Part shown: positions 21,820 through 29,308 of the stretch, piece after piece
Layout: every line of letters begins with the position of its first letter
How positions within the stretch are numbered: the stretch's first letter is position 1
Made by a program: the position numbers and the translations under genes
Notes under the pieces: model-generated
Seen by the model: only the letters and a program-made list of their open reading frames with translations
Databases searched by the model: none
What the model was told of the DNA's origin: nothing
Assembly: GCA_016870995.1 (NCBI GenBank)
Contig: VFZU01000054.1
Location: 1-37,083 of the forward strand
Direction: 5' to 3'
Source of the DNA: Acidobacteriota bacterium
GTDB lineage: Bacteria > Acidobacteriota > Terriglobia > Bryobacterales > Bryobacteraceae
DNA length: 37,083 bases

Positions 21820-22839
21820 GTGAGCGAACGAGGCATTGTGGGCGGCGAACCGCTGGATGAAGACCGACTTTTCGAAGCATCGCTGCGCCCGCGCAGCCTT
21901 GCGGATTTCACCGGACAAGCCAAGTTGAAGGAGAACCTTTCGATCGCCATCGAAGCTGCGCGGATGCGCGGTGAAGCGATGGACCATGTGCTTCTCTACG
22001 GGCCGCCGGGGCTGGGGAAGACCACGCTCGCGACACTGATCGCCAATGAGCTCGGGTCGTCTTTTGAGCAGACTTCGGCTCCTGTGCTGCAGAAGAAGCT
22101 GGATCTGACGGGGCTGCTTTCGAATATTCGGGCCAAGCAGGTGTTCTTTATCGATGAGATTCACAGGCTCGCGCCGGACGTCGAAGAAATGCTGTATTCG
22201 GCGCTCGAAGATTTTCGCGTGGACATTCTTGTTGGCGCGGGGCCTGGCGCGAGGACGCACTCGCTGCCGGTGCCGAAGTTCACGGCGGTGGGGGCCACTA
22301 CAAGGCTGGGAAACATCAGCGCTCCGTTGCGGGGAAGATTCGGCCTTGTGCTGAGGCTGGATGTGTATGGGCCTGAGGAGTTATCGAACATCGTGCGCCG
22401 CTCGGCGAAGATCCTTGGGTTGACGATGGATGCGGCCGCATCGGAGGAGATTGCACGGCGGAGCCGGGGCACTCCGCGGATCGCGAATCGACTGTTGCGC
22501 CGTGTTCGCGATTACGCTCAGGTGAAGGCCAAGGGCGATATGTCGAAGCAGGTGGCGGTGGATGCGCTGGATCTGCTGGAAGTGGATCCGCTGGGGCTCG
22601 ACGAAGTGGACCGGCGGATCATGTTGTGCATCCTTGAAAAGTTCGATGGCGGGCCGGTGGGCCTGAATACGCTGTCGAGTGCAGCCGACGAAGAGGCCGG
22701 CACCATCGAGGAAGTGTACGAGCCCTATTTGATCCAACAGGGTTTCATTGACCGGACGCCACGCGGCCGGATTGCGACCGAGCGTGCCTTTGACTACTTC
22801 AAAGTGCCGCGGCGTCGATCTCAGAATGTTCTGTTTTAA
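21820..22839 (+). CDS. ruvB: Holliday junction helicase motor RuvB
   Basis: A 339-residue AAA+ ATPase. Walker A is GPPGLGKTT (61-69); Walker B/DEIHR lies in 'VFFIDEIHRLAP'; sensor-type 'GATTRLGNISAPLRGRFG' and the arginine-rich 'RRSRGTPRIANRLLRRVRDY' follow. The C-terminal winged helix has 'FIDRTPRGRIAT'. RuvB drives branch migration with RuvA. The start is GTG 21820, 11 bp after ruvA. The phytase gene begins 6 bp downstream and may be cotranscribed although functionally unrelated. Confidence 0.96.
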   Translation: MSERGIVGGEPLDEDRLFEASLRPRSLADFTGQAKLKENLSIAIEAARMRGEAMDHVLLYGPPGLGKTTLATLIANELGSSFEQTSAPVLQKKLDLTGLLSNIRAKQVFFIDEIHRLAPDVEEMLYSALEDFRVDILVGAGPGARTHSLPVPKFTAVGATTRLGNISAPLRGRFGLVLRLDVYGPEELSNIVRRSAKILGLTMDAAASEEIARRSRGTPRIANRLLRRVRDYAQVKAKGDMSKQVAVDALDLLEVDPLGLDEVDRRIMLCILEKFDGGPVGLNTLSSAADEEAGTIEEVYEPYLIQQGFIDRTPRGRIATERAFDYFKVPRRRSQNVLF

Positions 22840-22845
22840 CTCACG

Positions 22846-23829
22846 ATGCTTACAGCCTTATTGATGCTCACACTGGCGCAGGTAGATGTTGCACCCTTGC
22901 GCGAAACCAAAAGTGAACCGGTGCAGACGGACGACCCGTCGATCTGGGTTCATCCCAAGAGGCCGGCGGAAAGTTTGATTATCGGCACGGTGAAGATGGC
23001 CGCGCCGGAGGGGGCTATCGCCGTATACAAGCTGGATGGCCAACCGTTGATGCGGATCCCGAATGTGGACCGGCCGAACAATGTGGATGTCGCCTACGGC
23101 TTGAAGGTTGGTGGACGCCGAATCGATATCGCGGTGGCAACCGAGCGCAACAAGAACGCGTTGCGGATTTTTGAAATCGAGCCGGGCAAAGGTATCAAAG
23201 ATTTGGCAACGATCCCTGTGTTTGAAGCTCCGATGGGTGTGGTGTTGCACAAGGAACCGAAGACGGGTAAGATCTTCGCGATTGTGAGCCGCAAGCAAGG
23301 ACCGTCGGGGAGCTACCTTTGGCAGTACGAGTTGAAGGACGACGGGAAGGGCGGAGTGAGCGGGGTGAAGGTGCGGGAGTTTGGCGCTTTCTCGGGCTCA
23401 AAGGAAATCGAAGCCGTTGCGGTTGACGATGAACTGGGGTTTGTTTACTACTCCGACGAAGGGGCAGGGATTCGCAAGTATTCGACGGACCCGGCGAACT
23501 CGAAGGAGTTGGCGTTGTTCGCGACCGAGGGATGGCAGGGGGACCGCGAAGGCCTTGCGCTTTACAAGACCAAGGGGAATGGCGGATACCTCATTGCTAC
23601 CGATCAGCAGACGCCGAATTCGGTGTATCACGTGTATTCGCGGGCGGACAACAAACCACTCGGCAGCTTCCGGGTGGGGGCGGCGGCGACGGATGGAATC
23701 GATGTGACGTCGAAGAGCCTTGGGGCGGAGCTGCCGCGGGGGCTGTTTGTCGCGATGAACGACAGCCGGAGGAACTTCATTCTGGTGGACTGGCGTCAGA
23801 TTGAGAAGGCGTTGAAGCTGGGGCAGTAG
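22846..23829 (+). CDS. Beta-propeller phytase
   Basis: A 327-residue exported protein with signal peptide ('MLTALLMLTLAQV') and six-bladed beta-propeller phytase motifs: 'DDPSIWVHP', 'NNVDVAYGLKVGG', 'EIEAVAVDDELGFVYYSDE', 'GDREGLALY' and 'IATDQQ'. The acidic residues in these motifs bind the calcium ions needed for phytate hydrolysis in this family. It probably releases phosphate from phytate outside the cytoplasm. The last 13 codons (23791-23829) have a second copy at 26089-26127, with differences only at third positions, and an IS6-family end begins right after the stop codon. Confidence 0.88.
   Translation: MLTALLMLTLAQVDVAPLRETKSEPVQTDDPSIWVHPKRPAESLIIGTVKMAAPEGAIAVYKLDGQPLMRIPNVDRPNNVDVAYGLKVGGRRIDIAVATERNKNALRIFEIEPGKGIKDLATIPVFEAPMGVVLHKEPKTGKIFAIVSRKQGPSGSYLWQYELKDDGKGGVSGVKVREFGAFSGSKEIEAVAVDDELGFVYYSDEGAGIRKYSTDPANSKELALFATEGWQGDREGLALYKTKGNGGYLIATDQQTPNSVYHVYSRADNKPLGSFRVGAAATDGIDVTSKSLGAELPRGLFVAMNDSRRNFILVDWRQIEKALKLGQ
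23791..23829 (+). repeat. Left copy of duplicated phytase 3' end
   Basis: The last 13 codons of the phytase gene, from the Trp codon through TAG, recur at 26089-26127. Both encode 'WRQIEKALKLGQ' and a stop. Of 39 bases five differ, all at third codon positions (CAG/CAA, TTG/CTG, CTG/CTA, GGG/GGC, TAG/TAA). The two copies bracket about 2.26 kb containing the IS6 remnant and the TIR locus. Confidence 0.8.
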
Positions 23830-23830
23830 A

Positions 23831-23974
23831 GGGTTTTGTTGCAAAGAGCGGGAACTGATGACCAAGCGTGGCATTGAAGTCGATCAGTTTACGATCTGGA
23901 CGTGTGGCCGACGGTTTGCTTCAGAGCTCAACCCGGAATTGCGACCGCATCTGAATCCTGCCAGCCCTTCGTGA
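23831..23974 (+). mobile_element. IS6-family insertion sequence remnant
   Basis: GGGTTTTGTTGCAAAGAG at 23831-23848 is nearly identical to the terminal inverted repeat of IS6-family elements (GGTTCTGTTGCAAAG). Ten bases further a frame reads 'ELMTKRGIEVDQFTIW', then 'RRFASELNPELRP' and a stop at 23972-23974. This matches the segment before the first catalytic Asp of IS6 transposases (RGxxVDHxTIxRW...YAPEL). The N-terminal transposase part between the end and this motif is deleted, as is the catalytic domain. No right-hand inverted repeat was found. Bases 23975-24083 show nothing further. Confidence 0.7.
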
Positions 23975-24083
23975 TCTAGATGCGGCCAGCAGCTTACAGC
24001 GTCATCGGTGCAGAAGCCCGGGCCGAGTAATTCCGAGTAGCCAACGATTCGAGAGCTGCTGGGCGTAGCTAAACACTGTGGCG

Positions 24084-24296
24084 TTACTCAGGAGCTATCG
24101 CCCGGATCACAGATTCAAAGGGTCGGCGTCCGAACGATTTTCGCTCGATCCCGCTTGTGGGAGAGGTGCCCAAGAGCCGGGCTGAATCAATCGCTCCGCT
24201 CGCGATGCCGCAAATCGCTCGGCAGTTCTGACCCTTCCCCAAGCAGCGCTTCGACGCTTGCAGAATCGCGGTGTCCTCTTTCCGAAATTTGCTCAA
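24084..24296 (-). CDS. Small hypothetical ORF downstream of the TIR locus
   Basis: A 70-residue ORF whose ATG overlaps the stop of the 24293-24619 ORF (ATGA), suggesting translational coupling. It contains 'CRAICGIASGAIDSARLLGT' and 'IERKSFGRRPFESVIRAI'; I recognise no family. Codon use looks protein-like. It may be the last gene of the TIR module or a leftover fragment of a larger gene. Confidence 0.4.
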   Translation of the reverse strand: MSKFRKEDTAILQASKRCLGKGQNCRAICGIASGAIDSARLLGTSPTSGIERKSFGRRPFESVIRAIAPE

Positions 24297-24619
24297 AATG
24301 ATTCATACCATTCGTCCAACTTCGCTTTGAGTGCCCTCAGTTCTTCCTGATCGACGTCTGCCCCCGCAGACGCGTGTCGCAGGAGTGTGTCCACTGTCGC
24401 GCGCAAGGATGGCTGTTGGGGAAGCAACACCTGGCCTGCTACCCAGATTCGGTTCCGCTCTCGACCAAGCTCTCGGATAGGATCTCGCGCAAGGCTGAGT
24501 TTTCCCTTCAACCCATCCATTACCTGCACCAAACTGCCAAGCGCGAAGGCGTTTTCAACTCTGCCGCGATGTTTTTCACGGAACGATCGCGAAAGGAACT
24601 GTGAGAGAGCCCCGGCCAA
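24293..24619 (-). CDS. Hypothetical ORF overlapping the 3' end of the TIR gene
   Basis: A 108-residue frame starting at TTG 24619 that overlaps the TIR gene by 100 bp in another frame. Its sequence is helical and protein-like ('FALGSLVQVMDGLKGKLSLA', 'LPQQPSLRATVDTLLRHASA', 'EELRALKAKLDEWYESF'). It lacks a good ribosome-binding site. The overlap is long for a normal gene pair, so it may instead be the true C-terminus of the TIR protein, reached through a frameshift near 24600-24620. The function is unknown. Confidence 0.5.
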   Translation of the reverse strand: MAGALSQFLSRSFREKHRGRVENAFALGSLVQVMDGLKGKLSLARDPIRELGRERNRIWVAGQVLLPQQPSLRATVDTLLRHASAGADVDQEELRALKAKLDEWYESF

Positions 24620-25749
24620 ATGCGGACGAGGTTCTCGTGCTGTGTGGATTCTACACCCAGGCGATCAAGCCAGCTCACCAGTTTCCTCTTCGTCTTCTCG
24701 ATTGCTTGCTCGGTGTCATTGGCACCAGTTTCGACCGATTGCTCCATGACGATGAGTAGGTACTGGAGCTTGCCAATACGATAGGCGGCGCCCTCCATCT
24801 CCCGGACGTGTAGTTCCTCGATCGCGGGCACAGTGTCAGGTGGCGCCGAGGCAGCGGCCGGGAGCTCATCCGGGTTTGACGGCGAAGTCGACGCACGGCT
24901 CTCAGCGACGACCTCGTCAATGCACTTCTGAAATGCGGCAACTCGGTCCGGTTTCCTTCCCAGGGCAGCCGCTACCTCTTCGATGAATTGATGCAGTTGT
25001 CCGGGGCTGTCACAGCTGAGGGCATTGACCGCAGAAAGTGGCCCCTCTAGAAGTTTGGCATCCCCACCACAAGCCAGAAGTGGTAACAGCGGCTTTCCGG
25101 ATCCCCAGCGAGCACCGAGTTCAAAAAGAACATATTTGGATTCTGTGCCGCGGGGTGTGATGACAGCGATGAAGACATTGGACGAGAGTGTCTCTTGCCT
25201 GAGGTGTTCGGCGACCGACGCCCCTACGGGCAGTCGATACCCGTCCACGCTGGTGCATCGAATTGCCTCGCTCGACAGGTTTAGTGCAGATCTGATGAGC
25301 GTGATCAAGCGTTTCACTACAGGTTGGTCATGACTGCTGTGGCTGATAAAAACGTCCATGTTCACATTCTCTTCGAAATCGGCCGAGCCCTCCGAGTTCA
25401 GTTGGAGTGGTTCCGCAATGAAGACGCGAGTCTTGTCGTGACCTTCTAGAAAGACCTCTCGTTCGCGCGGCCAAGGCATGTCGAAGTCCCCCCGGCCGCG
25501 TAAGCGCGCCTTCTCCTCGTATTCTCGACAGCGATTTTCAAGCCCGGCAAGGACCACGCTCGCGGGCGCATCCGTATGGCGGATTTGAAGGAAGCCAGTG
25601 GCTTCGAAGGGTATTGTCACGCCGCCAATGAAAACATCTTTAATACCAGGGATCGCTGCTATGAAATCGGCCTTGATTTCCGCCTCATCGAGATCGAGTT
25701 GATAGCGAGCCTCGGCTTCTTCTTTACCTCTTGCGATGTGATCCGGCAT
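24520..25749 (-). CDS. TIR-domain protein with uncharacterised N-terminal region
   Basis: A 409-residue protein. Residues 131-265 form a TIR domain: 'MDVFISHSSHDQPVVKRLI' at the first strand, 'VFIAVITPRGTESKYVLFE' and 'LGARWGSGKPLLPLL'. Glu210 occupies the position of the catalytic glutamate of NAD-cleaving bacterial TIRs. Residues 1-130, with 'KADFIAAIPGIKDVFIGGV' and a charged stretch, match nothing I know; residues 290-409 are helical. There is no membrane helix. TIR enzymes serve as NADase effectors in anti-phage systems; that role is inferred here. ATG 25749 is the first usable start, with an in-frame stop about 40 bases upstream. It sits in an island between duplicated phytase ends. Confidence 0.75.
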   Translation of the reverse strand: MPDHIARGKEEAEARYQLDLDEAEIKADFIAAIPGIKDVFIGGVTIPFEATGFLQIRHTDAPASVVLAGLENRCREYEEKARLRGRGDFDMPWPREREVFLEGHDKTRVFIAEPLQLNSEGSADFEENVNMDVFISHSSHDQPVVKRLITLIRSALNLSSEAIRCTSVDGYRLPVGASVAEHLRQETLSSNVFIAVITPRGTESKYVLFELGARWGSGKPLLPLLACGGDAKLLEGPLSAVNALSCDSPGQLHQFIEEVAAALGRKPDRVAAFQKCIDEVVAESRASTSPSNPDELPAAASAPPDTVPAIEELHVREMEGAAYRIGKLQYLLIVMEQSVETGANDTEQAIEKTKRKLVSWLDRLGVESTQHENLVRIWPGLSHSSFRDRSVKNIAAELKTPSRLAVWCR

Positions 25750-25989
25750 CCGGTCGGAAGTCTCTTCGTGGAGCCAGAAAACAGCCTAACACTTAAACGA
25801 ATCTCGTCGCTCATGATGCATTCGACGGAGTCAACTTCACAAAAGTCGCGTAGTTTAGAGCTATCCCAACTGGGTGACGCGCGATTCGTCAGCTATGGAA
25901 TCGCCGACCATCCATCCGGGAGTCAGCGGGCCATAGCTAAAACAATGGCGTTTTTCGCTAACATCTGAAGCGATGTGTAGAATGCCTAA

Positions 25990-26074
25990 GGTGAGTCCTG
26001 GGTGGCCCAAACTACCTTCGGGTAGGCTCCCATTCCTTGGTTATCTTGCTCATGGTGAGTCCTGAGGTTGGGCC
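25990..26074. other. Structured non-coding segment with UUCG hairpin
   Basis: CTACC-TTCG-GGTAG at 26012-26025 is a perfect hairpin with the very stable UUCG loop. It lies inside a wider inverted repeat, GGCCCAA 26004-26010 with TTGGGCC 26068-26074. GGTGAGTCCTG occurs twice (25990-26000 and 26054-26064). The rest of 25750-26088 has no gene that I can support. The segment lies upstream of the TIR gene and could be a small RNA, a terminator or part of the island end. Confidence 0.4.
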
Positions 26075-26088
26075 GTAGCGGAGACTGA

Positions 26089-26127
26089 TGGCGTCAAATT
26101 GAGAAGGCGCTGAAGCTAGGCCAGTAA
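26089..26127 (+). repeat. Right copy of duplicated phytase 3' end
   Basis: Partner of 23791-23829: thirteen codons encoding the phytase C-terminus and TAA, with only synonymous differences. No phytase sequence can be seen upstream beyond a possible few bases. The copy overlaps the last codons and TAG (26116-26118) of the convergent dps gene. This suggests that phytase and dps were once convergent, overlapping neighbours at this spot. Confidence 0.8.
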
Positions 26128-26580
26128 GGAGCGGAGCATCCAGGCGGTCTTCTCGTGGCTTTCGAGCAGGCCGGTGAGGAAGTCGCTGTTGCCGGCGTCG
26201 CCGTGGTCGGCGGCGCTTTGCAGGTCTCCGCGCAGAGAACGGATGATGGATTCGTGATCGGCTAGTAGATTGGCGATCATGGTGCGGGCGTCGATCTTGC
26301 CGCCGGCATCTTCGGCGAGGCGGGCGTCCTGCGGGAATTCCGCGAAGCTGCCGGGGGAGAGGACGCCTAGTGCGCGGATGCGCTCGGCGACTTCGTCGAT
26401 CGTTTCGTCGATTTCTTCATATTGGCCCTCAAACATCTTGTGAAGGTCGTGGAAGTGCATGCCTTCGACGTTCCAGTGATACTTGCGGGTTTTCGTGTAG
26501 AGAATGTATTCGTCGGCGAGCGTCCGCCGGAGGAGATCCGCTACACCAGCGCGTTGGGAGTCGGTCAATCCAATGTTCAT
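26116..26580 (-). CDS. dps: Dps-family ferritin-like DNA protection protein
   Basis: A 154-residue Dps/miniferritin. It has 'KYHWNVEGMHFHDLHKMFEG' and 'IDETIDEVAERIRALG', which carry the inter-subunit ferroxidase His, Asp and Glu residues, and 'LLADHESIIRSLRGDL'. Dps dodecamers oxidise and store iron with peroxide and shield DNA under stress. I place the start at ATG 26580 rather than the upstream one at 26622, because the shorter form has the usual N-terminus and leaves a 40-bp divergent gap to the radical-SAM gene. The stop codon lies inside the right phytase-end repeat. Confidence 0.92.
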   Translation of the reverse strand: MNIGLTDSQRAGVADLLRRTLADEYILYTKTRKYHWNVEGMHFHDLHKMFEGQYEEIDETIDEVAERIRALGVLSPGSFAEFPQDARLAEDAGGKIDARTMIANLLADHESIIRSLRGDLQSAADHGDAGNSDFLTGLLESHEKTAWMLRSLLA

Positions 26581-26620
26581 GCTTCTCGGATGCAATCGCC
26601 CGGCTGATAGACTCGTCAAC

Positions 26621-27850
26621 ATGGATCCCGATCAGTTTCATATTCTGGGTCAGGCGTCGGGGCCTGGCATTCCATTGCATTCCGAGCGGTCGGGGACCGC
26701 TCCGCGCATTTCTTCGATCTTGATCAAGCCCGCGTCGGCGATTTGTAATCTCGATTGCGGCTACTGCTTTTATCTCGATCGCGATCTGGACCCTTACACC
26801 GATTTACCGCAACGGCGCATGTCGGATGAGACGCTGGACCGGCTTGTCGATTCTTATTTGTTCTACTCGTACCCAAATTCGACGTTCGCATTTCAGGGTG
26901 GGGAGCCGACGCTGGCGGGGCTGCCGTTTTTCGAGAAGCTGGTGAGGTTGCAGGAGACCAAAGGCCGCAACGGCCAGTCGGTTTCGAACGCGCTACAGAC
27001 GAATGGCGTGCTGCTCGATGACAATTGGGGCCAGTTGTTTCATCAGTACAACTTTCTGATCGGGTTGTCGCTGGATGGACCAGAAGGGATCAACGACAAG
27101 TACCGCTACAACAAGGAAGGCCACGGTACGCATAAGTGGGTGATACGGGGCATGGAGGCGCTGCAGCGGAACAAGGTGGATTTCAACATCCTCTGCGTGG
27201 TGAGCCAGGCGAACGTCGATAAGCCGCGCGAGCTCTACAACTACTACAAGAGCCTTGGGGTAGATAACATCCAGTATATTCCACTGGCCGAGTTTGGCGG
27301 GCCTTCGAAGGGCCTGCCCTTCAGCATCACGGCGGAGCAGTACGGACGCTTTCTGGTGGAGACCTTCGATCTATGGTGGCCGGAGCGGCGCAAGATGCGC
27401 ATCCGGTTTTTTGACAACATGGCGGAGGCGATCGCAGGGCAGAAGCCGGGATCGTGCACGATGCACGAGACGTGCGACAGCTATGCGGTGGTTGAGTACA
27501 ACGGCGATGTTTTTCCTTGTGACTTCTTTGTCGAGTCCGGTTGGAAGTTGGGGAACATTATGCTCGATTCGTGGCCGGAGATTGCGCGACGCAACCGCAG
27601 GTATCGCTTTGCCGAGAAGAAGACGCTGGCGCATCCGGAGTGCCAGGTTTGCGAGTATCAATCGATCTGTCACGGCGGGTGCCCGAAGTTCCGGCATGGG
27701 CCGAATGGGAAGTTTGAAGATCTTGATTACTTCTGCCAGTCGTACAAGATGATCTTTGCGCGCGCGGTGGGGCCGTTGCAGGACGAATTGACCAAGCTGA
27801 TGGGTAAGCAGGTGACAATGCCTGGGCGGCATTCGATCAGCCCGTACTAA
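26621..27850 (+). CDS. Radical SAM/SPASM anaerobic sulfatase-maturase-like enzyme
   Basis: A 409-residue radical SAM protein. The [4Fe-4S] motif is Cys42, Cys46, Cys49 in 'AICNLDCGYCFYLDRDLDP'. 'AFQGGEPTLAGLPFF' and 'LQTNGVLLDDNW' follow. The C-terminal SPASM region has the cysteine series 'GSCTMHETCDSYAVVEYNG', 'CQVCEYQSICHGGCPKFR' and a late Cys. This is the anSME pattern, which converts a Cys or Ser of type I sulfatases to formylglycine. No sulfatase is in the window, so the substrate is elsewhere. ATG 26621 is divergent from dps; the 3' end overlaps the convergent PHP gene by 4 nt. Confidence 0.88.
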   Translation: MDPDQFHILGQASGPGIPLHSERSGTAPRISSILIKPASAICNLDCGYCFYLDRDLDPYTDLPQRRMSDETLDRLVDSYLFYSYPNSTFAFQGGEPTLAGLPFFEKLVRLQETKGRNGQSVSNALQTNGVLLDDNWGQLFHQYNFLIGLSLDGPEGINDKYRYNKEGHGTHKWVIRGMEALQRNKVDFNILCVVSQANVDKPRELYNYYKSLGVDNIQYIPLAEFGGPSKGLPFSITAEQYGRFLVETFDLWWPERRKMRIRFFDNMAEAIAGQKPGSCTMHETCDSYAVVEYNGDVFPCDFFVESGWKLGNIMLDSWPEIARRNRRYRFAEKKTLAHPECQVCEYQSICHGGCPKFRHGPNGKFEDLDYFCQSYKMIFARAVGPLQDELTKLMGKQVTMPGRHSISPY

Positions 27851-28683
27851 AGGCTGGCGAGCTTATCGACCCATTCGGAGGGTACGCTGACGTTGCCTTC
27901 GATACCGCTGCCGAGGCGGACTTCTGGCTTGATGTCGCCGTGATAATCGGATCCGCCTGAGGGAGCGAGACCATAGCGGCGGGCCATGGCACGATAGCGA
28001 TCACGAGCCTGGCCGGCCTGATCGGAGTGGATGACTTCAAGCCCGAGCAGCCCCGCGTCGACTTGTTCGCGGATGAAGGCCTCTTCGACTTCGGGGCCTT
28101 TCATGCCAAGACGGATGGGATGGGCGATGACCGGGACGCCGCCGTGCTCGCGCACCGTTCTGACTGCAGCGGAAGTTTTGGGGTCTTCCATCATCACAAA
28201 GCCAGGAGCGTCTTCACCGATGTATTTGTTGAAGGCTTCGTTGATGCTTTTCGCGTAGCCCTTGGCGATGAGAACCTTGGCGAAGTGAACGCGACCGGTG
28301 ATGGTTCTGCCTAAGGCTTCAGCCTCGGAAAGTTCAATCGCGATGCCGAGGGATTGAAGGCGTTGGGCCAGCTTTCGATTGCGCTCCCGGCGGTATTCCA
28401 GCATTGCGTCGAGCCAGACAGCGAAGGCTTCAGGCGGTGTGCCATGGAACCAGTAGGCAAGAAGGTGGACCTTGCGGCCGTTGGCCTTGGTGCTGATCTC
28501 GACGCCACGGACGAGCCGGATGCCGAGTTCTTCGGCTTTTGGCGCAGCTAGCGCGTGAGCGCTGAGGGTGTCGTGATCGGTGATTGCCAGAACGCGAAGT
28601 CCGAGATCGGCGGCTTTTTCGACCAATTGCACGGGGGAATCCGTGCCATCGCTCTCAAAGGTGTGTGTGTGCAGATCGACCAA
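27847..28683 (-). CDS. PHP-domain phosphoesterase
   Basis: A 278-residue PHP protein of the YciV/RNase AM-like group. Metal-binding motifs are 'DLHTHTFESDGTDSP', 'ITDHDTLSAH', 'GVEIST', 'VIAHPIRLG' and 'SGGSDYHGD'. Relatives hydrolyse 3',5'-nucleoside bisphosphates or trim RNA 5' ends. The start is TTG 28683, three bases after the stop of the upstream gene, so it is likely coupled as the last gene of the minus-strand run that begins with the MOSC gene. Confidence 0.87.
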   Translation of the reverse strand: MVDLHTHTFESDGTDSPVQLVEKAADLGLRVLAITDHDTLSAHALAAPKAEELGIRLVRGVEISTKANGRKVHLLAYWFHGTPPEAFAVWLDAMLEYRRERNRKLAQRLQSLGIAIELSEAEALGRTITGRVHFAKVLIAKGYAKSINEAFNKYIGEDAPGFVMMEDPKTSAAVRTVREHGGVPVIAHPIRLGMKGPEVEEAFIREQVDAGLLGLEVIHSDQAGQARDRYRAMARRYGLAPSGGSDYHGDIKPEVRLGSGIEGNVSVPSEWVDKLASL

Positions 28684-28686
28684 CTA

Positions 28687-29292
28687 CTAGGATATCGGAT
28701 CGAACTCAAAAAGTTGGCCAGCCAATTTGACGGTGAGGCGACCGGCGCCGAGGCCTCGCTTTTCGGTTTCGTAGAAGATGGCGCCGTCGGTGGATTCGCC
28801 GGCGGCGAGTTTGAGCTTAACGAAAGCGATGGCGCTGGTGGCCGCGGCGGCCTTGAGGCGGGTGCCGCCAAATTCGCCAATGGCGCTTTGGCGGCGTTGT
28901 TCATAGCCGTTTGTGGATTGCATGCGCTGGAGGCCGTAGAGGCCGACCTCATAGGTGCCGACGAGCTTGATCACGTCGTCGCGATTGGCTTTGTCGAGCA
29001 TGCGCTTGACGACCGTGCGGGCGGGCAAGGCTTTCTCGTGGCTGCCGTCGTTGCGGTGGAAGACGAATTCTTCGGGGTCGACTGTGGTGATGTATTTCGA
29101 GCCGTTGGAGACGGCGATCTGCATCACGGTGTAGCCCTTCAGATTGGAGGGAAGGCTGGCGAACATGACGGTGACGCCGGCCTTGGTGAGCGTTTGATAC
29201 TTCAAGCCGTTCGATTCGAATTCGATGACCTGCGCCCGCGCGGATACCAGCGTGACGGCGGAAATCAGAATGGATCGAAGGAGCAAGCTCAC
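28687..29292 (-). CDS. Exported hypothetical protein
   Basis: A 201-residue protein from GTG 29292 with a signal peptide ('LLLRSILISAVTLVSARAQ') and a beta-rich body ('GYTVMQIAVSNGSKYITTVD', 'FVFHRNDGSHEKALPARTVV'). No family is recognised. A beta-sandwich fold resembling protein-interaction domains is plausible but not shown. It sits 16 bp after the second TPR gene and 3 bp before the PHP gene, inside one operon. Confidence 0.65.
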   Translation of the reverse strand: MSLLLRSILISAVTLVSARAQVIEFESNGLKYQTLTKAGVTVMFASLPSNLKGYTVMQIAVSNGSKYITTVDPEEFVFHRNDGSHEKALPARTVVKRMLDKANRDDVIKLVGTYEVGLYGLQRMQSTNGYEQRRQSAIGEFGGTRLKAAAATSAIAFVKLKLAAGESTDGAIFYETEKRGLGAGRLTVKLAGQLFEFDPIS

Positions 29293-29308
29293 AAACTAAT
29301 GATAGTCC

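Noticed and set aside
24066-25941. TAGCTAAA followed by a TGGCGTT-like block near both ends of the TIR region (24066 and 25934)
   Set aside because: Only 8 bases match without gaps; too short to claim flanking repeats or a target duplication.
25576-25968. A plus-strand ORF opposite the start of the TIR gene
   Set aside because: Most of it is antisense to the TIR protein N-terminus and it has no recognisable motif or good start.
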